From Methylotuvimicrobium sp018830325 (GTDB taxonomy: Bacteria > Pseudomonadota > Gammaproteobacteria > Methylococcales > Methylomonadaceae), in contig NZ_CP173170.1 of assembly GCF_044788715.1 (NCBI RefSeq), positions 4,402,001 through 4,466,000 of the forward strand: 64,000 bases of DNA, given 5' to 3'. Below are positions 53,179 to 62,559 of this stretch, piece after piece. The notes under the pieces were generated by a model that saw only the letters and a list, made by a program, of their open reading frames with translations, was not told where the DNA came from and searched no databases. The position numbers were made by a program, and so were the translations under genes. How positions within the stretch are numbered: position 1 is the first letter of the stretch; every line of letters begins with the position of its first letter.

Positions 53179-53433
53179 TCAGGGCTTATTAGTCGTGCCC
53201 GGCTCTTTGGGCGGAACCGGGTCATAGCCGTGACCGCCCCATGGATGACATCGACCAAGTCGTTTTAACGTCAGCCACAAGCCTTTAAATGGACCATGTC
53301 GAGTAATAGCTTCTACCGCATATTCGGAACAGGTAGGCTGATACCGGCACGAAGGCGGCAAAAGAGGAGAAATGACAAGTCGGTAAAAACGGACTATTCC
53401 AATCAACAAAGATTGCAAGCCTTTAGTCAACAT
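53179..53433 (-). CDS. yidD: Membrane protein insertion efficiency factor YidD
   Basis: From the ATG at 53433 the protein is 84 residues, the usual YidD length. The family signature is complete: VRFYRLVISPLLPPSCRYQP, TCSEYAVEAITRHGPFKG and GRCHPWGGHGYDPVP, with three conserved cysteines. YidD helps YidC insert proteins into the inner membrane and is normally next to rnpA and yidC; here it stands apart from that cluster, with repeats on both sides. Confidence 0.93.
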   Translation of the reverse strand: MLTKGLQSLLIGIVRFYRLVISPLLPPSCRYQPTCSEYAVEAITRHGPFKGLWLTLKRLGRCHPWGGHGYDPVPPKEPGTTNKP

Positions 53434-53565
53434 CGTCAAATTCTCCAAAAATCAAAACAAATTACGCTTAAGCATAACCCAGCGCCAAACATACTTCTTT
53501 TTTACTTACTGTGAAAGCTCGTAGATTGAGACTCTTTATCTAATTTTTCGATAGATAATTCGAGC

Positions 53566-53653
53566 GCGTAGCCCGTATGCAGCGTAAGCGGAATACGGGG
53601 ATTGCGTGGCCTCGAACGTCCCGGATTGCGCTTGCGCTCCATCCGGGCTACGC
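53566..53653. repeat. REP-like palindrome
   Basis: GCGTAGCCCG (53566-53575) and CGGGCTACGC (53644-53653) are perfect inverse ends around further G/C-rich half-palindromes. This is the form of dispersed REP elements. It accounts for the gap 53449-53792, in which I see no gene. Confidence 0.6.
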
Positions 53654-53792
53654 GGTTAAACTTTCATTTGCAGGGGCGATGGCCAGGCCTTCATGAACGT
53701 TACTGAAAAAGAGCACCTTCGATTTATTGATATTTGAAAACACTCCGCTTGAGTAACTTTTAGGGAATTTATTGTTTACCGTACCCTCTGCC

Positions 53793-55385
53793 TCAATTCA
53801 AACTTTGGCTGGCCAAATAATCCTCATAATTGCCGTTAAAATCGACGATGCCCTGCGGAGTCAATTCAATGATCCGGGTTGCCAATGAAGACACGAATTC
53901 CCGGTCATGGCTGACGAAAATCAGTGTTCCGGGGTAGTTTTCCAGCGCGGTATTCAACGATTCTATCGATTCCATATCTAAGTGATTGGTCGGTTCGTCC
54001 ATAACCATGATATTGTTTTTTTGCAAAATCAATTTGCCGAACAGCATCCGGCCTTTTTCGCCGCCGGACAGCACTTTGACCGATTTGTGAATATCATCCT
54101 GCGAAAACAACAAGCGGCCTAAAGTGCCGCGAATAGTTTGATCGTCATCGCCGGGCTGCCGCCATTGGCCCATCCATTCCGTCAAAGTAATGTCTTCGGC
54201 AAAGTCGCCGGCATGGTCTTGCGCATAATAACCGACGCTGGAATTTTCGGACCATTTGATCACCCCGTCATCGGCAATCAAATCGCGCACCAGAGTACGG
54301 AGCAAGGTGGTTTTACCAATGCCGTTAGGACCGATCACCGCGACGCGTTCGCCGACCGAAACCACGAGTTTGAGATCTTTGAACAAGGGTTCGGCGCCAT
54401 AGCCTTTGCTCAAACCTTCCACTTCCAAAGCCAAGCGATGCAGCTTTTTATCTTGGTCGAAACGAATGAACGGATTGACCCGACTAGACGGCTTCACTTC
54501 ATCCAACTTAATTTTTTCCAGTTGTCTGGCACGCGAGGTGGCTTGCTTGGCTTTCGAAGCATTGGCCGAAAACCGGCTGACGAAGGTTTGTAATTCGGCA
54601 ATTTGGGCTTTCTTTTTGGCATTGCCGGCCAGCAGACGTTCGCGCACTTCGGTGACCGCGGTCATGTATTCGTCGTAATTCCCCGGATAAATACGCAGTT
54701 CGCCGTAATCCAAATCCGCCATGTGCGTACAGACGCTGTTCAAAAAATGGCGGTCATGCGAGATGATAATCATCGTCGAGTCGCGCTCGTTCAAAATATT
54801 TTCCAGCCAGCGAATCGTGTTGATATCAAGGTTATTAGTCGGCTCATCCAACAGCAGAATATCGGGATCGGCAAATAAGGCTTGCGCTAACAAGACGCGC
54901 AATTTCCAGCCGGGCGCAACGGCACTCATCAAGCCGGTATGCTGTTCCTGAGGAATATCCAAGCCTAGCAGCAATTCGCCGGCACGGGATTCGGCGGTAT
55001 ACCCGTCCAGTTCCGCGAATTCCACTTCCAGCTCGGCAACTTGCATCCCTTCTTCTTCGCTCATTTCCGGCAGCGAATAGATGCGGTCGCGCTCCTGTTT
55101 AACGCGCCATAGCTCTTCATGGCCCATGATGACGGTATCCAGCACCGTAAATGTCTCGAACGCAAATTGATCCTGCCGCAAATTACCCAAACGCTCATTC
55201 GGACCGATACTGATGTTACCGGCGGAAGGTTCTAATTCGCCGCTTAGAATTTTCATGAGCGTCGATTTACCGCAACCGTTAGCGCCGATCAGACCGTAAC
55301 GGTTACCCTCACCGAATTTGACGGAAATATTTTCAAACAGGGGTTTTGCCCCGAATTGCATGGTGATATTAGCTGTTGAAATCAA
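53793..55385 (-). CDS. ABC-F family ATPase (YbiT-like)
   Basis: The 530-residue cytosolic protein has two ABC domains joined by a linker of about 80 residues and no membrane part. Walker A motifs are GANGCGKST and GPNGIGKTT; Walker B regions are ILLLDEPTNNLD and IMVMDEPTNHLD. The second signature is LSGGEKGRM, while the first domain lacks a clean LSGGQ (its equivalent reads SAVAPGWKLRVLLA). ABC-F proteins bind the ribosomal E site and rescue or tune translation. Length and the acidic linker suit the YbiT branch. Confidence 0.88.
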   Translation of the reverse strand: MISTANITMQFGAKPLFENISVKFGEGNRYGLIGANGCGKSTLMKILSGELEPSAGNISIGPNERLGNLRQDQFAFETFTVLDTVIMGHEELWRVKQERDRIYSLPEMSEEEGMQVAELEVEFAELDGYTAESRAGELLLGLDIPQEQHTGLMSAVAPGWKLRVLLAQALFADPDILLLDEPTNNLDINTIRWLENILNERDSTMIIISHDRHFLNSVCTHMADLDYGELRIYPGNYDEYMTAVTEVRERLLAGNAKKKAQIAELQTFVSRFSANASKAKQATSRARQLEKIKLDEVKPSSRVNPFIRFDQDKKLHRLALEVEGLSKGYGAEPLFKDLKLVVSVGERVAVIGPNGIGKTTLLRTLVRDLIADDGVIKWSENSSVGYYAQDHAGDFAEDITLTEWMGQWRQPGDDDQTIRGTLGRLLFSQDDIHKSVKVLSGGEKGRMLFGKLILQKNNIMVMDEPTNHLDMESIESLNTALENYPGTLIFVSHDREFVSSLATRIIELTPQGIVDFNGNYEDYLASQSLN

Positions 55386-55582
55386 GATTTTGTCCGGATG
55401 TATAAGTGTTGTAAAAAACTGCCCATTTTAACCGGTTTAGCAGGGTAAAAGAGAGTTAATTAAAAACTACACCCATCCGAGCAAAAAAACGTCTAGTTTT
55501 CAAAAAGAGCCGATCGGCTTGGAATAACGAGGTTGCCCATAAGCGCCAACTTAAGAAAGGAACACGTCATTCCGCTAGGGAT

Positions 55583-55800
55583 TCACTCCGGGCTATCCTG
55601 CCCGGAGCCCTTCGGGTAAATGCAAATCCGTTCCATACGGATTTGTGCCGGATTGCGGTTATTTTCACTAACTTTGGTCTTTATCCCGCTGAGATCATAT
55701 TTACTCTCAACTTGAGCCCCGTCAGGACGGATTTTCTCGACGAACCTATCAAGCCCATCGTATGCGTAAGAAAACCATTGCCCGGCCCGCGCCCTACGTT
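55583..55800 (-). pseudogene. Rhs/YD-repeat gene fragment
   Basis: On the minus strand one frame reads GQWFSYAYDGLDRFVEKIR and then PDGAQVESKYDLSGIKTKVS, two YD motifs of the Rhs/YD-repeat type. It continues into a palindrome (CAAATCCGT-ATGGA-ACGGATTTG, 55623-55645) and stops at 55583. There is no start; the upstream end is cut at 55801 by the palindromic element. It is the tail of a once larger polymorphic-toxin or wall-associated gene. Confidence 0.6.
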
Positions 55801-56226
55801 GTGAGTATTCAGTCCCACGGCCATTCTCGTTCCTATGCTCTGTGTGGGAATGCCTGAGTACCGCTCCAGCGGTACGAGACGCTAGAGCGTCTCGGGCTGC
55901 ATTCCCACGCTGGAGCGCTCATCGTTATACATAAGTCAAAAATTACTGTTTTGCAATCTTAGCCAATGAGGCTTCGATACCATTTTTTGTCGCCCAACGT
56001 TCCCGACTTCGAAATCGCGATCTGGGGATCGCTCCCACAGAGCATCCGCCCCCTTGTGGGAGCGACGCCTTCGTCGCGATTTCGAAGCCACTGATGTTCA
56101 ATATCCGCCAGATTTATCAAACAGCACCGTTTCCAGGTATACGACGAACTCTGTTTAGCAAGTTTACCGATACTTGTGTATAACGGCGAGCGCTGGAGCG
56201 TGGGAATGGGGGGTGTGAATAATTAC
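55801..56226 (+). repeat. Nested palindromic element with family-2 insertion (55918-56191)
   Basis: The outer element starts GTGAGTATTCAGTCCC and ends GGGTGTGAATAATTAC, as at 24179-24531, and carries extra hairpins (CCGCTCCAGCGG, GAGACGCTAGAGCGTCTC). The 274-bp family-2 copy lies in the loop of CATTCCCAC-GCTGGAGCG-TGGGAATG and duplicates GCTGGAGCG (55909-55917 and 56192-56200). The outer element has no matching flanks: the left side is the Rhs fragment and the right side is murJ. The gap 55386-55582 shows nothing else. Confidence 0.8.
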
Positions 56227-56467
56227 ACAACGCAAGCCACAACACAGGAATAAAGGCACGCGCGAAGGCACCCTCGGTAAACAAGCGCCGTAAAAAATTA
56301 GGTATCTTGAACGCCACGAAAAACGCATCGGTAGCCGCATCGACACCAAACAGCCTGGCAATCAGCATATCCCTAACGAAACCCAAAATACGCGAAAGCA
56401 TCGTCATAATACTGACGATCAATGTTGCTTTAAAAATCTCCCGGCCGAAAACAACTATTTCCCGCAT
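56227..56467 (-). pseudogene. murJ: 5' fragment of murJ (lipid II flippase), severed by a repeat element
   Basis: Translation from the ATG at 56467 gives a clear MurJ/MviN N-terminus: SIMTMLSRILGFVRDMLIAR, FGVDAATDAFFVAFKIPNFL and EGAFARAFIPVL. Similarity ends there at about 56240; 13 unrelated bases follow and then the palindromic element. Roughly 75 of about 510 codons remain, and the rest is not found in the window. MurJ is normally essential, so an intact copy must be elsewhere, or the join is a rearrangement or assembly error. The divergent neighbour rpsT is the usual partner, so this is the ancestral site. Confidence 0.85.
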
Positions 56468-56545
56468 GATTAAAAATTGACAATAGTAGCACTACGCAAC
56501 ATAATATGCGGTCTTATTAACTCACCCTTTACGAATCGATATACT

Positions 56546-56809
56546 ATGGCTAACACAGCACAAGCAAAGAAGCGGGCGCGACAAGCGGAAAAAAGCCGCA
56601 TTCGTAACGCTGGACAACGCAGCAATCTGCGTACCTTCATCAAAAAAGTTCTGGCTGCGGTCAACGCAGGCGACAAAGAAAAAGCGCAAGCCGCTTTTCA
56701 AACTGCGGTTCCCATAATTGATTCCGCAGCCAACAAAGGCCTGATACATAAAAACAAAGCCGCACGCAGCAAAAGCAGATTAAACGCTAAAATTCGCGGC
56801 CTTGCTTAA
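56546..56809 (+). CDS. rpsT: 30S ribosomal protein S20
   Basis: From the ATG at 56546 (MANTAQAKKRARQAEKSR) the protein is 87 residues, the usual length; an in-frame start at 56477 is spurious. It is a basic three-helix protein that binds 16S rRNA early in 30S assembly. The gene is monocistronic with its own terminator. Confidence 0.98.
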   Translation: MANTAQAKKRARQAEKSRIRNAGQRSNLRTFIKKVLAAVNAGDKEKAQAAFQTAVPIIDSAANKGLIHKNKAARSKSRLNAKIRGLA

Positions 56810-56815
56810 TCGATA

Positions 56816-56849
56816 AAAAAGCCGAAAGCAAAACGCCCTTCGGCTTTTT
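56816..56849 (+). terminator. Factor-independent terminator after rpsT
   Basis: AAAAAGCCGAA and TTCGGCTTTTT form an 11-bp stem with a T run on the plus strand and an A run that gives a T run on the minus strand. It therefore serves both rpsT and the convergent proB. Confidence 0.9.
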
Positions 56850-56860
56850 ACCCTTCCATC

Positions 56861-57982
56861 TTACATTACCACCATATTGTCACGATGAATTAATTCCTCA
56901 TCGTCAGCATACCCGAGAATACGCTCGAATTCCGAACTCGGCTTTCCGACAACTTTTCTCACATCTTCCGCACTATAATTAATTAAGCCTCGTGCAACCT
57001 CCATCCCTTGAGCGCTCACGCAAGAAACCAATTCGCCGCGCTGAAACCCGCCGATTACGCTTTTTACCCCTACCGCCAATAAACTTTTACCGGCATCCCT
57101 TAAAACCCTCACCGCACCGTCATCCAATTCCAGACGCCCCTTAACCTGCAACTGCCCGGCCAACCAACGCTTTCTCGCCAATAACGGCCCAATACTCGGC
57201 ACCATATAGGTACCAATCGATTTACCCGCAACAACTTCAGCAATTACATTCTCCACGACACCGGCCGCAATCACAGTGGCTGCACCGGAACGCGAAGCCA
57301 ATCTCGCCGCACGCACCTTGGTATACATCCCTCCTCGACCAAGCCCGCTACGACTATCGCCAGCCATGATATCGAGACTCGCATCATTTACATTGATTTC
57401 CGAAACCAAACGCGCAGCAGGATCGACGCCGGGATCTGCAGTAAACAACCCCTGCTGATCGGTTAAAATAATCAACAACTCGGCTTCAATTAGATTCGCC
57501 ACCAAAGCACCCAATGTATCGTTATCGCCGAAACGAATTTCTTCGGTCGCCACCGCATCGTTTTCATTAATGACAGGCACGACACCGAATTTAAGCAGTG
57601 CCAACAACGTGCTTCTCGCATTTAAATAACGCCGCCGATCCGACAAGTCATCATGCGTCAACAAAACCTGCGCGGCATGCAATCCGTGTTGCTGAAAATT
57701 ATTTTCAAAAATACGAACCAACCCCATTTGCCCCACCGAAGCCGCTGCCTGCAATTCATGCAATGTTTTCGGACGAATCCTCAAGCCTAAACGAGCCATA
57801 CCCTCGGCTACCGCCCCCGAAGACACCAAAATCACTTCGATTCCGCGCGCACGCAAACTTGCCATTTGCTCAACCCAAGCCGCAATTGCCTCCTTGTTGA
57901 GACCTCTCCCACCAGCGGTCAATAAAGAACTACCGATTTTGACCACTACCCTTTTCGTTTTAGCAAAATCACTTCTGCTCAC
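56861..57982 (-). CDS. proB: Glutamate 5-kinase
   Basis: ProB phosphorylates glutamate as the first step of proline synthesis. The 373-residue protein has the amino-acid kinase domain (VVVKIGSSLLT, ILVSSGAVAEG, NENDAVATEEIRFGDNDTL, ILTDQQGLFTADP) and a C-terminal PUA domain (from about residue 280). It overlaps obgE by 14 bases. Proline is an osmolyte too, so the gene could also respond to salt. Confidence 0.97.
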   Translation of the reverse strand: MSRSDFAKTKRVVVKIGSSLLTAGGRGLNKEAIAAWVEQMASLRARGIEVILVSSGAVAEGMARLGLRIRPKTLHELQAAASVGQMGLVRIFENNFQQHGLHAAQVLLTHDDLSDRRRYLNARSTLLALLKFGVVPVINENDAVATEEIRFGDNDTLGALVANLIEAELLIILTDQQGLFTADPGVDPAARLVSEINVNDASLDIMAGDSRSGLGRGGMYTKVRAARLASRSGAATVIAAGVVENVIAEVVAGKSIGTYMVPSIGPLLARKRWLAGQLQVKGRLELDDGAVRVLRDAGKSLLAVGVKSVIGGFQRGELVSCVSAQGMEVARGLINYSAEDVRKVVGKPSSEFERILGYADDEELIHRDNMVVM

Positions 57983-59003
57983 TGTCGCTCCGCCGCCGCT
58001 CTTCCAAAAAACTCATGATCGCGAACATCAATTCACGCGTTCCTTCACCCCGCAAAGCCGAAACCTTGAACACGGGTCCCTGCCACTCCAATTCGTCAAC
58101 AATAGCCTGGCAATGCTGCTCCACCGAATCGGACTCAAGCCTATCGATTTTATTCAGCACCAACCAACGCGGCTTATCGGCCAAATCATCACTCCACGAC
58201 TTAACTTCTTGAATGATCTTACGCGCTGAAGAGACTGGCGAATCCATCGACTCATAAGGCATCACATCAATCAAATGCAGCAACAACCCGGTGCGCGACA
58301 AGTGCTTTAAAAACTGCAAGCCCAATCCGGCACCTTCGGCCGCCCCCTCGATCACACCGGGAATATCGGCGATAACGAAACTGCGCAAATCATCGACCCT
58401 AACCACACCCAAATTCGGATGCAAGGTCGTAAACGGATAATCGGCGACTTTCGGGCGAGCCGACGACACCGCGCGTATCAGACTTGATTTACCGGCATTG
58501 GGCAACCCCAAAAGCCCGACATCGGCAATCAGAGTCAATTCCAGCTTGAGCATACGATGCTCGCCTGGCGTCCCTTTCGTCGCCTGCATCGGCGTACGAT
58601 TAATGCTACTCTTGAACCGCGTATTTCCCAGACCATGAAAACCGCCTTGCGCGACCAGTAACCGCTCACCCGCCTTGACCAACTCACCCAAAACCTCACC
58701 GGTTTCAGCCTCAGTCACCAAGGTTCCGGGCGGCACAGGCACCAAGCAATCCTCTCCTTTCTTACCGGTACAATTGCGAGCCATACCGTTTTGCCCACGC
58801 TGAGCCCTATGCACCGACTGGTAACGAAAATCCACCAAGGTATTGACGTTTTCGGTAGCTACCAAATAGACACTACCACCATCACCACCATCACCACCAT
58901 CCGGGCCACCTTTCGGAATATATTTTTCACGGCGAAAACCGACGGCGCCATTACCGCCATCGCCGGCCTCAACCCGAATCACCGCCTCATCAACAAATTT
59001 CAT
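57969..59003 (-). CDS. obgE: Obg-family GTPase
   Basis: ObgE is a ribosome-associated GTPase needed for 50S maturation. The 344-residue product has the glycine-rich Obg fold (GDGGNGAVGFRREKYIPKGG, then GGDGGDGGSVYL), the G domain with GLPNAGKSSL, the switch FVIADIPGVIEGAAEG and NKIDRLESD, and a short C-terminus. It lies in the conserved order rplU-rpmA-obgE-proB. Confidence 0.97.
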   Translation of the reverse strand: MKFVDEAVIRVEAGDGGNGAVGFRREKYIPKGGPDGGDGGDGGSVYLVATENVNTLVDFRYQSVHRAQRGQNGMARNCTGKKGEDCLVPVPPGTLVTEAETGEVLGELVKAGERLLVAQGGFHGLGNTRFKSSINRTPMQATKGTPGEHRMLKLELTLIADVGLLGLPNAGKSSLIRAVSSARPKVADYPFTTLHPNLGVVRVDDLRSFVIADIPGVIEGAAEGAGLGLQFLKHLSRTGLLLHLIDVMPYESMDSPVSSARKIIQEVKSWSDDLADKPRWLVLNKIDRLESDSVEQHCQAIVDELEWQGPVFKVSALRGEGTRELMFAIMSFLEERRRSDSEQK

Positions 59004-59037
59004 CGCTTACACGCCGCATCTTCATCCGTTCACAAAC

Positions 59038-59070
59038 AAAAAAGCCCCACCTTGAAGGGCGAGGCTTTTC
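59038..59070 (-). terminator. Terminator after rpmA
   Basis: On the minus strand AAAGCCTCGCC and GGTGGGGCTTT pair with two G-T pairs around TTCAA or similar, then a T run follows. It would end part of the rplU-rpmA transcription ahead of obgE. Confidence 0.8.
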
Positions 59071-59106
59071 ATCAAACACTGCTTGCCGCGAATGCGGCGC
59101 AAGGTC

Positions 59107-59364
59107 TTATGCAGCAACAATACTGACAAACTTGCGTTTATTAGGCCCTTTGACCTGAAAAACGATTTTGCCCTCTGCCGTTGCAAATAGAGTATGATCT
59201 CTACCGCAGCTAACATTATCGCCCGCATGAAATTTAGTGCCGCGCTGACGCACGATAATATTTCCCGCTTTCACGACTTGACCGCCAAACATTTTAACAC
59301 CCAAGCGTTTTGCATTGGAATCGCGACCGTTCCGAGTACTACCACCCGCTTTCTTATGAGCCAT
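59107..59364 (-). CDS. rpmA: 50S ribosomal protein L27
   Basis: The 85-residue protein begins MAHKKAGGSTRNGRDSNAKR and has the family signature GVKMFGGQVVKAGNIIVRQR. Its N-terminus reaches the peptidyl transferase centre. It follows rplU by 20 bases. Confidence 0.98.
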   Translation of the reverse strand: MAHKKAGGSTRNGRDSNAKRLGVKMFGGQVVKAGNIIVRQRGTKFHAGDNVSCGRDHTLFATAEGKIVFQVKGPNKRKFVSIVAA

Positions 59365-59384
59365 TACCTTACTCCCGAAATAAT

Positions 59385-59696
59385 TTAAGCAGAAATACCA
59401 GTAATCTGGACTTCTGTGAAATACTGACGATGCCCCATTTGCTTCATATGATGCTTACGTCTTCTGAATTTAATGATTTTGACTTTTTTGTGCCTACCTT
59501 GAGACAACACTGTCGCTGTAACCTTGCCGCCTTCGACATAAGGCTGACCGACTTTTACAGCATCACCCGACTGAACCATCAGTACTTTATCGAATTCAAC
59601 GCTATCGCCTGTTCCCAGCTCAAGTTTTTCTATTTTTAAGGTCGCACCCTCTTCAACCCGGTACTGTTTTCCACCTGTTTGAATTACCGCATACAT
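59385..59696 (-). CDS. rplU: 50S ribosomal protein L21
   Basis: From the ATG at 59696 (MYAVIQTGGKQYRVEEG) it is 103 residues, the family norm; an ATG six codons earlier is in frame but unsupported. The signature KVKIIKFRRRKHHMKQMGHR near the C-terminus binds 23S rRNA. It diverges from ispB across an AT-rich gap of 267 bases (59697-59963) that must hold both promoters; I identify no specific site in it. Confidence 0.98.
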   Translation of the reverse strand: MYAVIQTGGKQYRVEEGATLKIEKLELGTGDSVEFDKVLMVQSGDAVKVGQPYVEGGKVTATVLSQGRHKKVKIIKFRRRKHHMKQMGHRQYFTEVQITGISA

Positions 59697-59963
59697 CCGC
59701 GTCAGCTCCATCAAGCAACTATCTGTTAAAAGTAAACAGATAATTATATTTTTAAAAAAAAGTTACGTCAAACTTATATCCAACGAACTATTCGATTGCA
59801 ACGCATAAAATAACACAACAAAGCTATTGACACCAATATACTTTATTCAATAGCATGGTCAGTTATCTTAGCCTTTACCCGAAAATAATTTTATTAATCG
59901 GATTTCACGGGCCGCACACCCGAAACAAACTTTAATTGACATTTTTTGAGCACTCATCGACTC

Positions 59964-60974
59964 ATGGCATCCCAAACCAACCTTAGCCCGAATACTAAGC
60001 AACATCCGGATTTCAACACCATCAAGGGCCTCACAACCGAGGAAACCAAAGCGGTCGATCAGCTCATTCTCGACGAGTTAAGCTCCGATGTCATTCTTAT
60101 TAATCAAGTAGGCCATTACATTGTCGGCAACGGCGGCAAGCGCTTGCGCCCGATGTTACTATTATTAGCAGCCAAAGCGCTCGGCCCGATTCACAATCAC
60201 CACCTCATTTTAGCCGCGGTCATTGAATTCATTCATACCGCAACCCTACTGCATGACGACGTCGTAGACGAATCGGAATTGCGACGCGGCAAGGAATCCG
60301 CGAACGCGGTTTGGGGCAATGCCGCCAGCGTTTTAGTAGGGGACTACCTGTATTCGAGCGCCTTTGAAATGATGGTGAGAACCAACAACATGCGCGTAAT
60401 GGAAATCCTATCCAAAACCACGACCGCGATTGCCGAAGGCGAGGTGTTGCAACTACTCAACTGCAACAATCCGGAGACCACCGAAGCCAAATACCTTGAG
60501 GTCATCTCGCGCAAAACCGCAATTTTATTCAGCGCCGCCACACGACTCGGCGCAGTGATTTCGGAAAGCGGCCCGGAAATTGAAGACAACCTTGCACGAT
60601 ACGGCCAACATCTCGGCATCGCTTTTCAATTAATCGACGACGCCCTCGACTACAAAGCCACAAAGGAAGAGCTCGGCAAGAATCTTGGCGACGACCTAGC
60701 CGAAGGCAAGCCCACACTACCGTTAATACACGCCATTCAGGTCGGCGCCCCTGAAGAAACGCAAATCATCATCGATGCAATCAAAACCGGCGACCGCGAC
60801 GCCTTCCAAGAAGTCTATAACGTCGTACAAAAAACCCAAGCCATCGCTTACACCGAACAAAGAGCCCACGAAGAAGCCCAAAAAGCAATCGATGCGCTAA
60901 CCATTTTACCCGACTCGATCTACAAGACCGCCCTGATTGCTCTCGCCGAATTTTCGGTTCAGCGAAATTATTAA
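59964..60974 (+). CDS. ispB: Octaprenyl diphosphate synthase
   Basis: IspB makes the long side chain of ubiquinone. From the ATG at 59964 it is 336 residues; a TTG at 59946 is an alternative. The first Asp-rich motif is LLHDDVVDESELRRG and the second LIDDALDYK, with the GGKRLRPML PPi-binding region near residue 57. Small residues before the first motif fit a long-chain product, but chain length (C40 or C45) cannot be read with certainty. It is convergent with, and overlaps by four bases, the sigma-54 activator gene. Confidence 0.94.
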   Translation: MASQTNLSPNTKQHPDFNTIKGLTTEETKAVDQLILDELSSDVILINQVGHYIVGNGGKRLRPMLLLLAAKALGPIHNHHLILAAVIEFIHTATLLHDDVVDESELRRGKESANAVWGNAASVLVGDYLYSSAFEMMVRTNNMRVMEILSKTTTAIAEGEVLQLLNCNNPETTEAKYLEVISRKTAILFSAATRLGAVISESGPEIEDNLARYGQHLGIAFQLIDDALDYKATKEELGKNLGDDLAEGKPTLPLIHAIQVGAPEETQIIIDAIKTGDRDAFQEVYNVVQKTQAIAYTEQRAHEEAQKAIDALTILPDSIYKTALIALAEFSVQRNY

Positions 60975-62548
60975 CGGTCCACATCCAAACCCGGATTAAC
61001 GCGGAATTGACCGGCATCCATGCCGTACTTTTTTAACTTTCCGTACACCGCTCTCGGCGTCAATTCCATCGCTGCAGCCACTTTCTTGACATCACCGCGA
61101 TGCAGGCGTAAAGACACTTGCAAAAAATTGCGCTCCGCATCCGCGACAACGCCTTCCTTGATGTCTCGCCAGTTATCGCCTACCGCGGCCTGAGAGGATA
61201 GCTCCAGATCAAGCTGCGTAATTTCGGGACCGGATGAAAACAAAACCGCACGCTCCAACACATTCTCCAACTCTCTGACATTACCGGGCCAATGATAAGC
61301 GCGAATCTTTTGCATCACGCCCCGACTAACCGAAAGCACCGTTTTATTATATTTTTCGCCCAGCCTTTTCAAGATAACCTGAACTAAATACGGCAAATCC
61401 TCCCCTCTTTGCGTCAATGGCGGAATAGATAACTTCACCACATTCAAGCGATAAAACAAGTCTTTACGAAACAAACCTTGCTCGACACGCTCTTGTAAAT
61501 CCTGATTTGTCGCGGAAATCAAACGCACATCGACCTCGATGGTTTTTTTACCCCCAACTCGCTCCAGCTCACCTTCTTGCACCACTCTTAGCAGACGAGT
61601 TTGTGCACCCGCAGACAACGAATCCACCTCATCCAGAAACAGCGTGCCGCCATCGGCGCGCTCAAAAACACCTTGCTGGATCTCCACAGCTCCGGTAAAC
61701 GCCCCTTTTTCATGCCCGAACAACGCACTCTCAATTAAAGTATCGGGAATCGCACCGCAATTAATTGCCATGAAAGCTTGACCGCTGCGCCAACTCATCG
61801 CATGAATAGCGCGCGCAACCAATTCCTTACCAACCCCGGTTTCTCCTTGAATCAACACCGTCGCAACTGTCGGAGCAATTTTTTCAATCGCCTGCAATAT
61901 TTTTTGCATTACCGGAGATTTTGCCACTATAACGGGCGGCTGCTTTTTAGTGGGCCTTGGCGATTTCAATCGCCATATTTTTTGCATGCTCTCTTCAATT
62001 CGAGAATGCAAATCCGTCATATTACCCGCATCCTCCTCACTATTTCGGTGACCGTATTCAAGCCCAGGACGTCCTTTTGCCTCTTCCTCATTTAGATATA
62101 CCGACACATCGCAGCCGCCATCCCCACGAGCGATGCTCTTAGCGATTTCCACCTTGGCATAACCGAAGTTTCTGGCCGCAATCCCGCCGAAAACACTAGA
62201 GGTCATTCGGCATAATTCCGGAAAATGCGTCACACCCTCTCCAAAAGGACAGCAAGTATTTGTAACCCGAATACATTGACTATCCGCCGAGTCCAGAGAA
62301 AATCCTCCGCCGATTTTATTTTTTAACCCAACAATTAACTCGATATAACTTTCCATATTTAAAGCACCATCAATATTGCGCTCTTCTCGATAAGTTTCTT
62401 CAAAAAACCTTCCTGCAGTTCGGGCGATGTATTCGATAAGCTCCTCGCTATGCGTTTTGCCTTGCTGCTCGGCAGCATGCATCAACTCCAACACAAAAGT
62501 CTGTAAAAAAAAAGTCGGCGTTAAATCGGAAAACGAAGTCTCATTCAT
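60971..62548 (-). CDS. Sigma-54-dependent activator with cysteine-bearing methanogen-output/V4R-like sensor domain
   Basis: The 525-residue protein has three parts. The N-terminal sensor (1-155) carries five cysteines at positions 92, 99, 100, 113 and 146 in NTCCPFGEGVTHFPELCRM and RGDGGCDVSVYL, the pattern of methanogen-output/V4R-like ligand or metal-binding domains. The AAA+ core has Walker A GETGVGKE (235-242), GAFTGA (282-287, needed to contact sigma-54) and Walker B GGTLFLDEVDS. A Fis-type helix-turn-helix ends it (KKVAAAMELTPRAVYGKLKK). No receiver domain is present, so it senses its signal directly. It diverges from a sigma-54 promoter, its likely target. Confidence 0.88.
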   Translation of the reverse strand: MNETSFSDLTPTFFLQTFVLELMHAAEQQGKTHSEELIEYIARTAGRFFEETYREERNIDGALNMESYIELIVGLKNKIGGGFSLDSADSQCIRVTNTCCPFGEGVTHFPELCRMTSSVFGGIAARNFGYAKVEIAKSIARGDGGCDVSVYLNEEEAKGRPGLEYGHRNSEEDAGNMTDLHSRIEESMQKIWRLKSPRPTKKQPPVIVAKSPVMQKILQAIEKIAPTVATVLIQGETGVGKELVARAIHAMSWRSGQAFMAINCGAIPDTLIESALFGHEKGAFTGAVEIQQGVFERADGGTLFLDEVDSLSAGAQTRLLRVVQEGELERVGGKKTIEVDVRLISATNQDLQERVEQGLFRKDLFYRLNVVKLSIPPLTQRGEDLPYLVQVILKRLGEKYNKTVLSVSRGVMQKIRAYHWPGNVRELENVLERAVLFSSGPEITQLDLELSSQAAVGDNWRDIKEGVVADAERNFLQVSLRLHRGDVKKVAAAMELTPRAVYGKLKKYGMDAGQFRVNPGLDVDR

Positions 62549-62559
62549 GCAGCACCCTT

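Noticed and set aside
56477..56545. N-terminal extension of ribosomal protein S20
   Set aside because: The family start MANTAQAKK lies at 56546 and the extension has no support.
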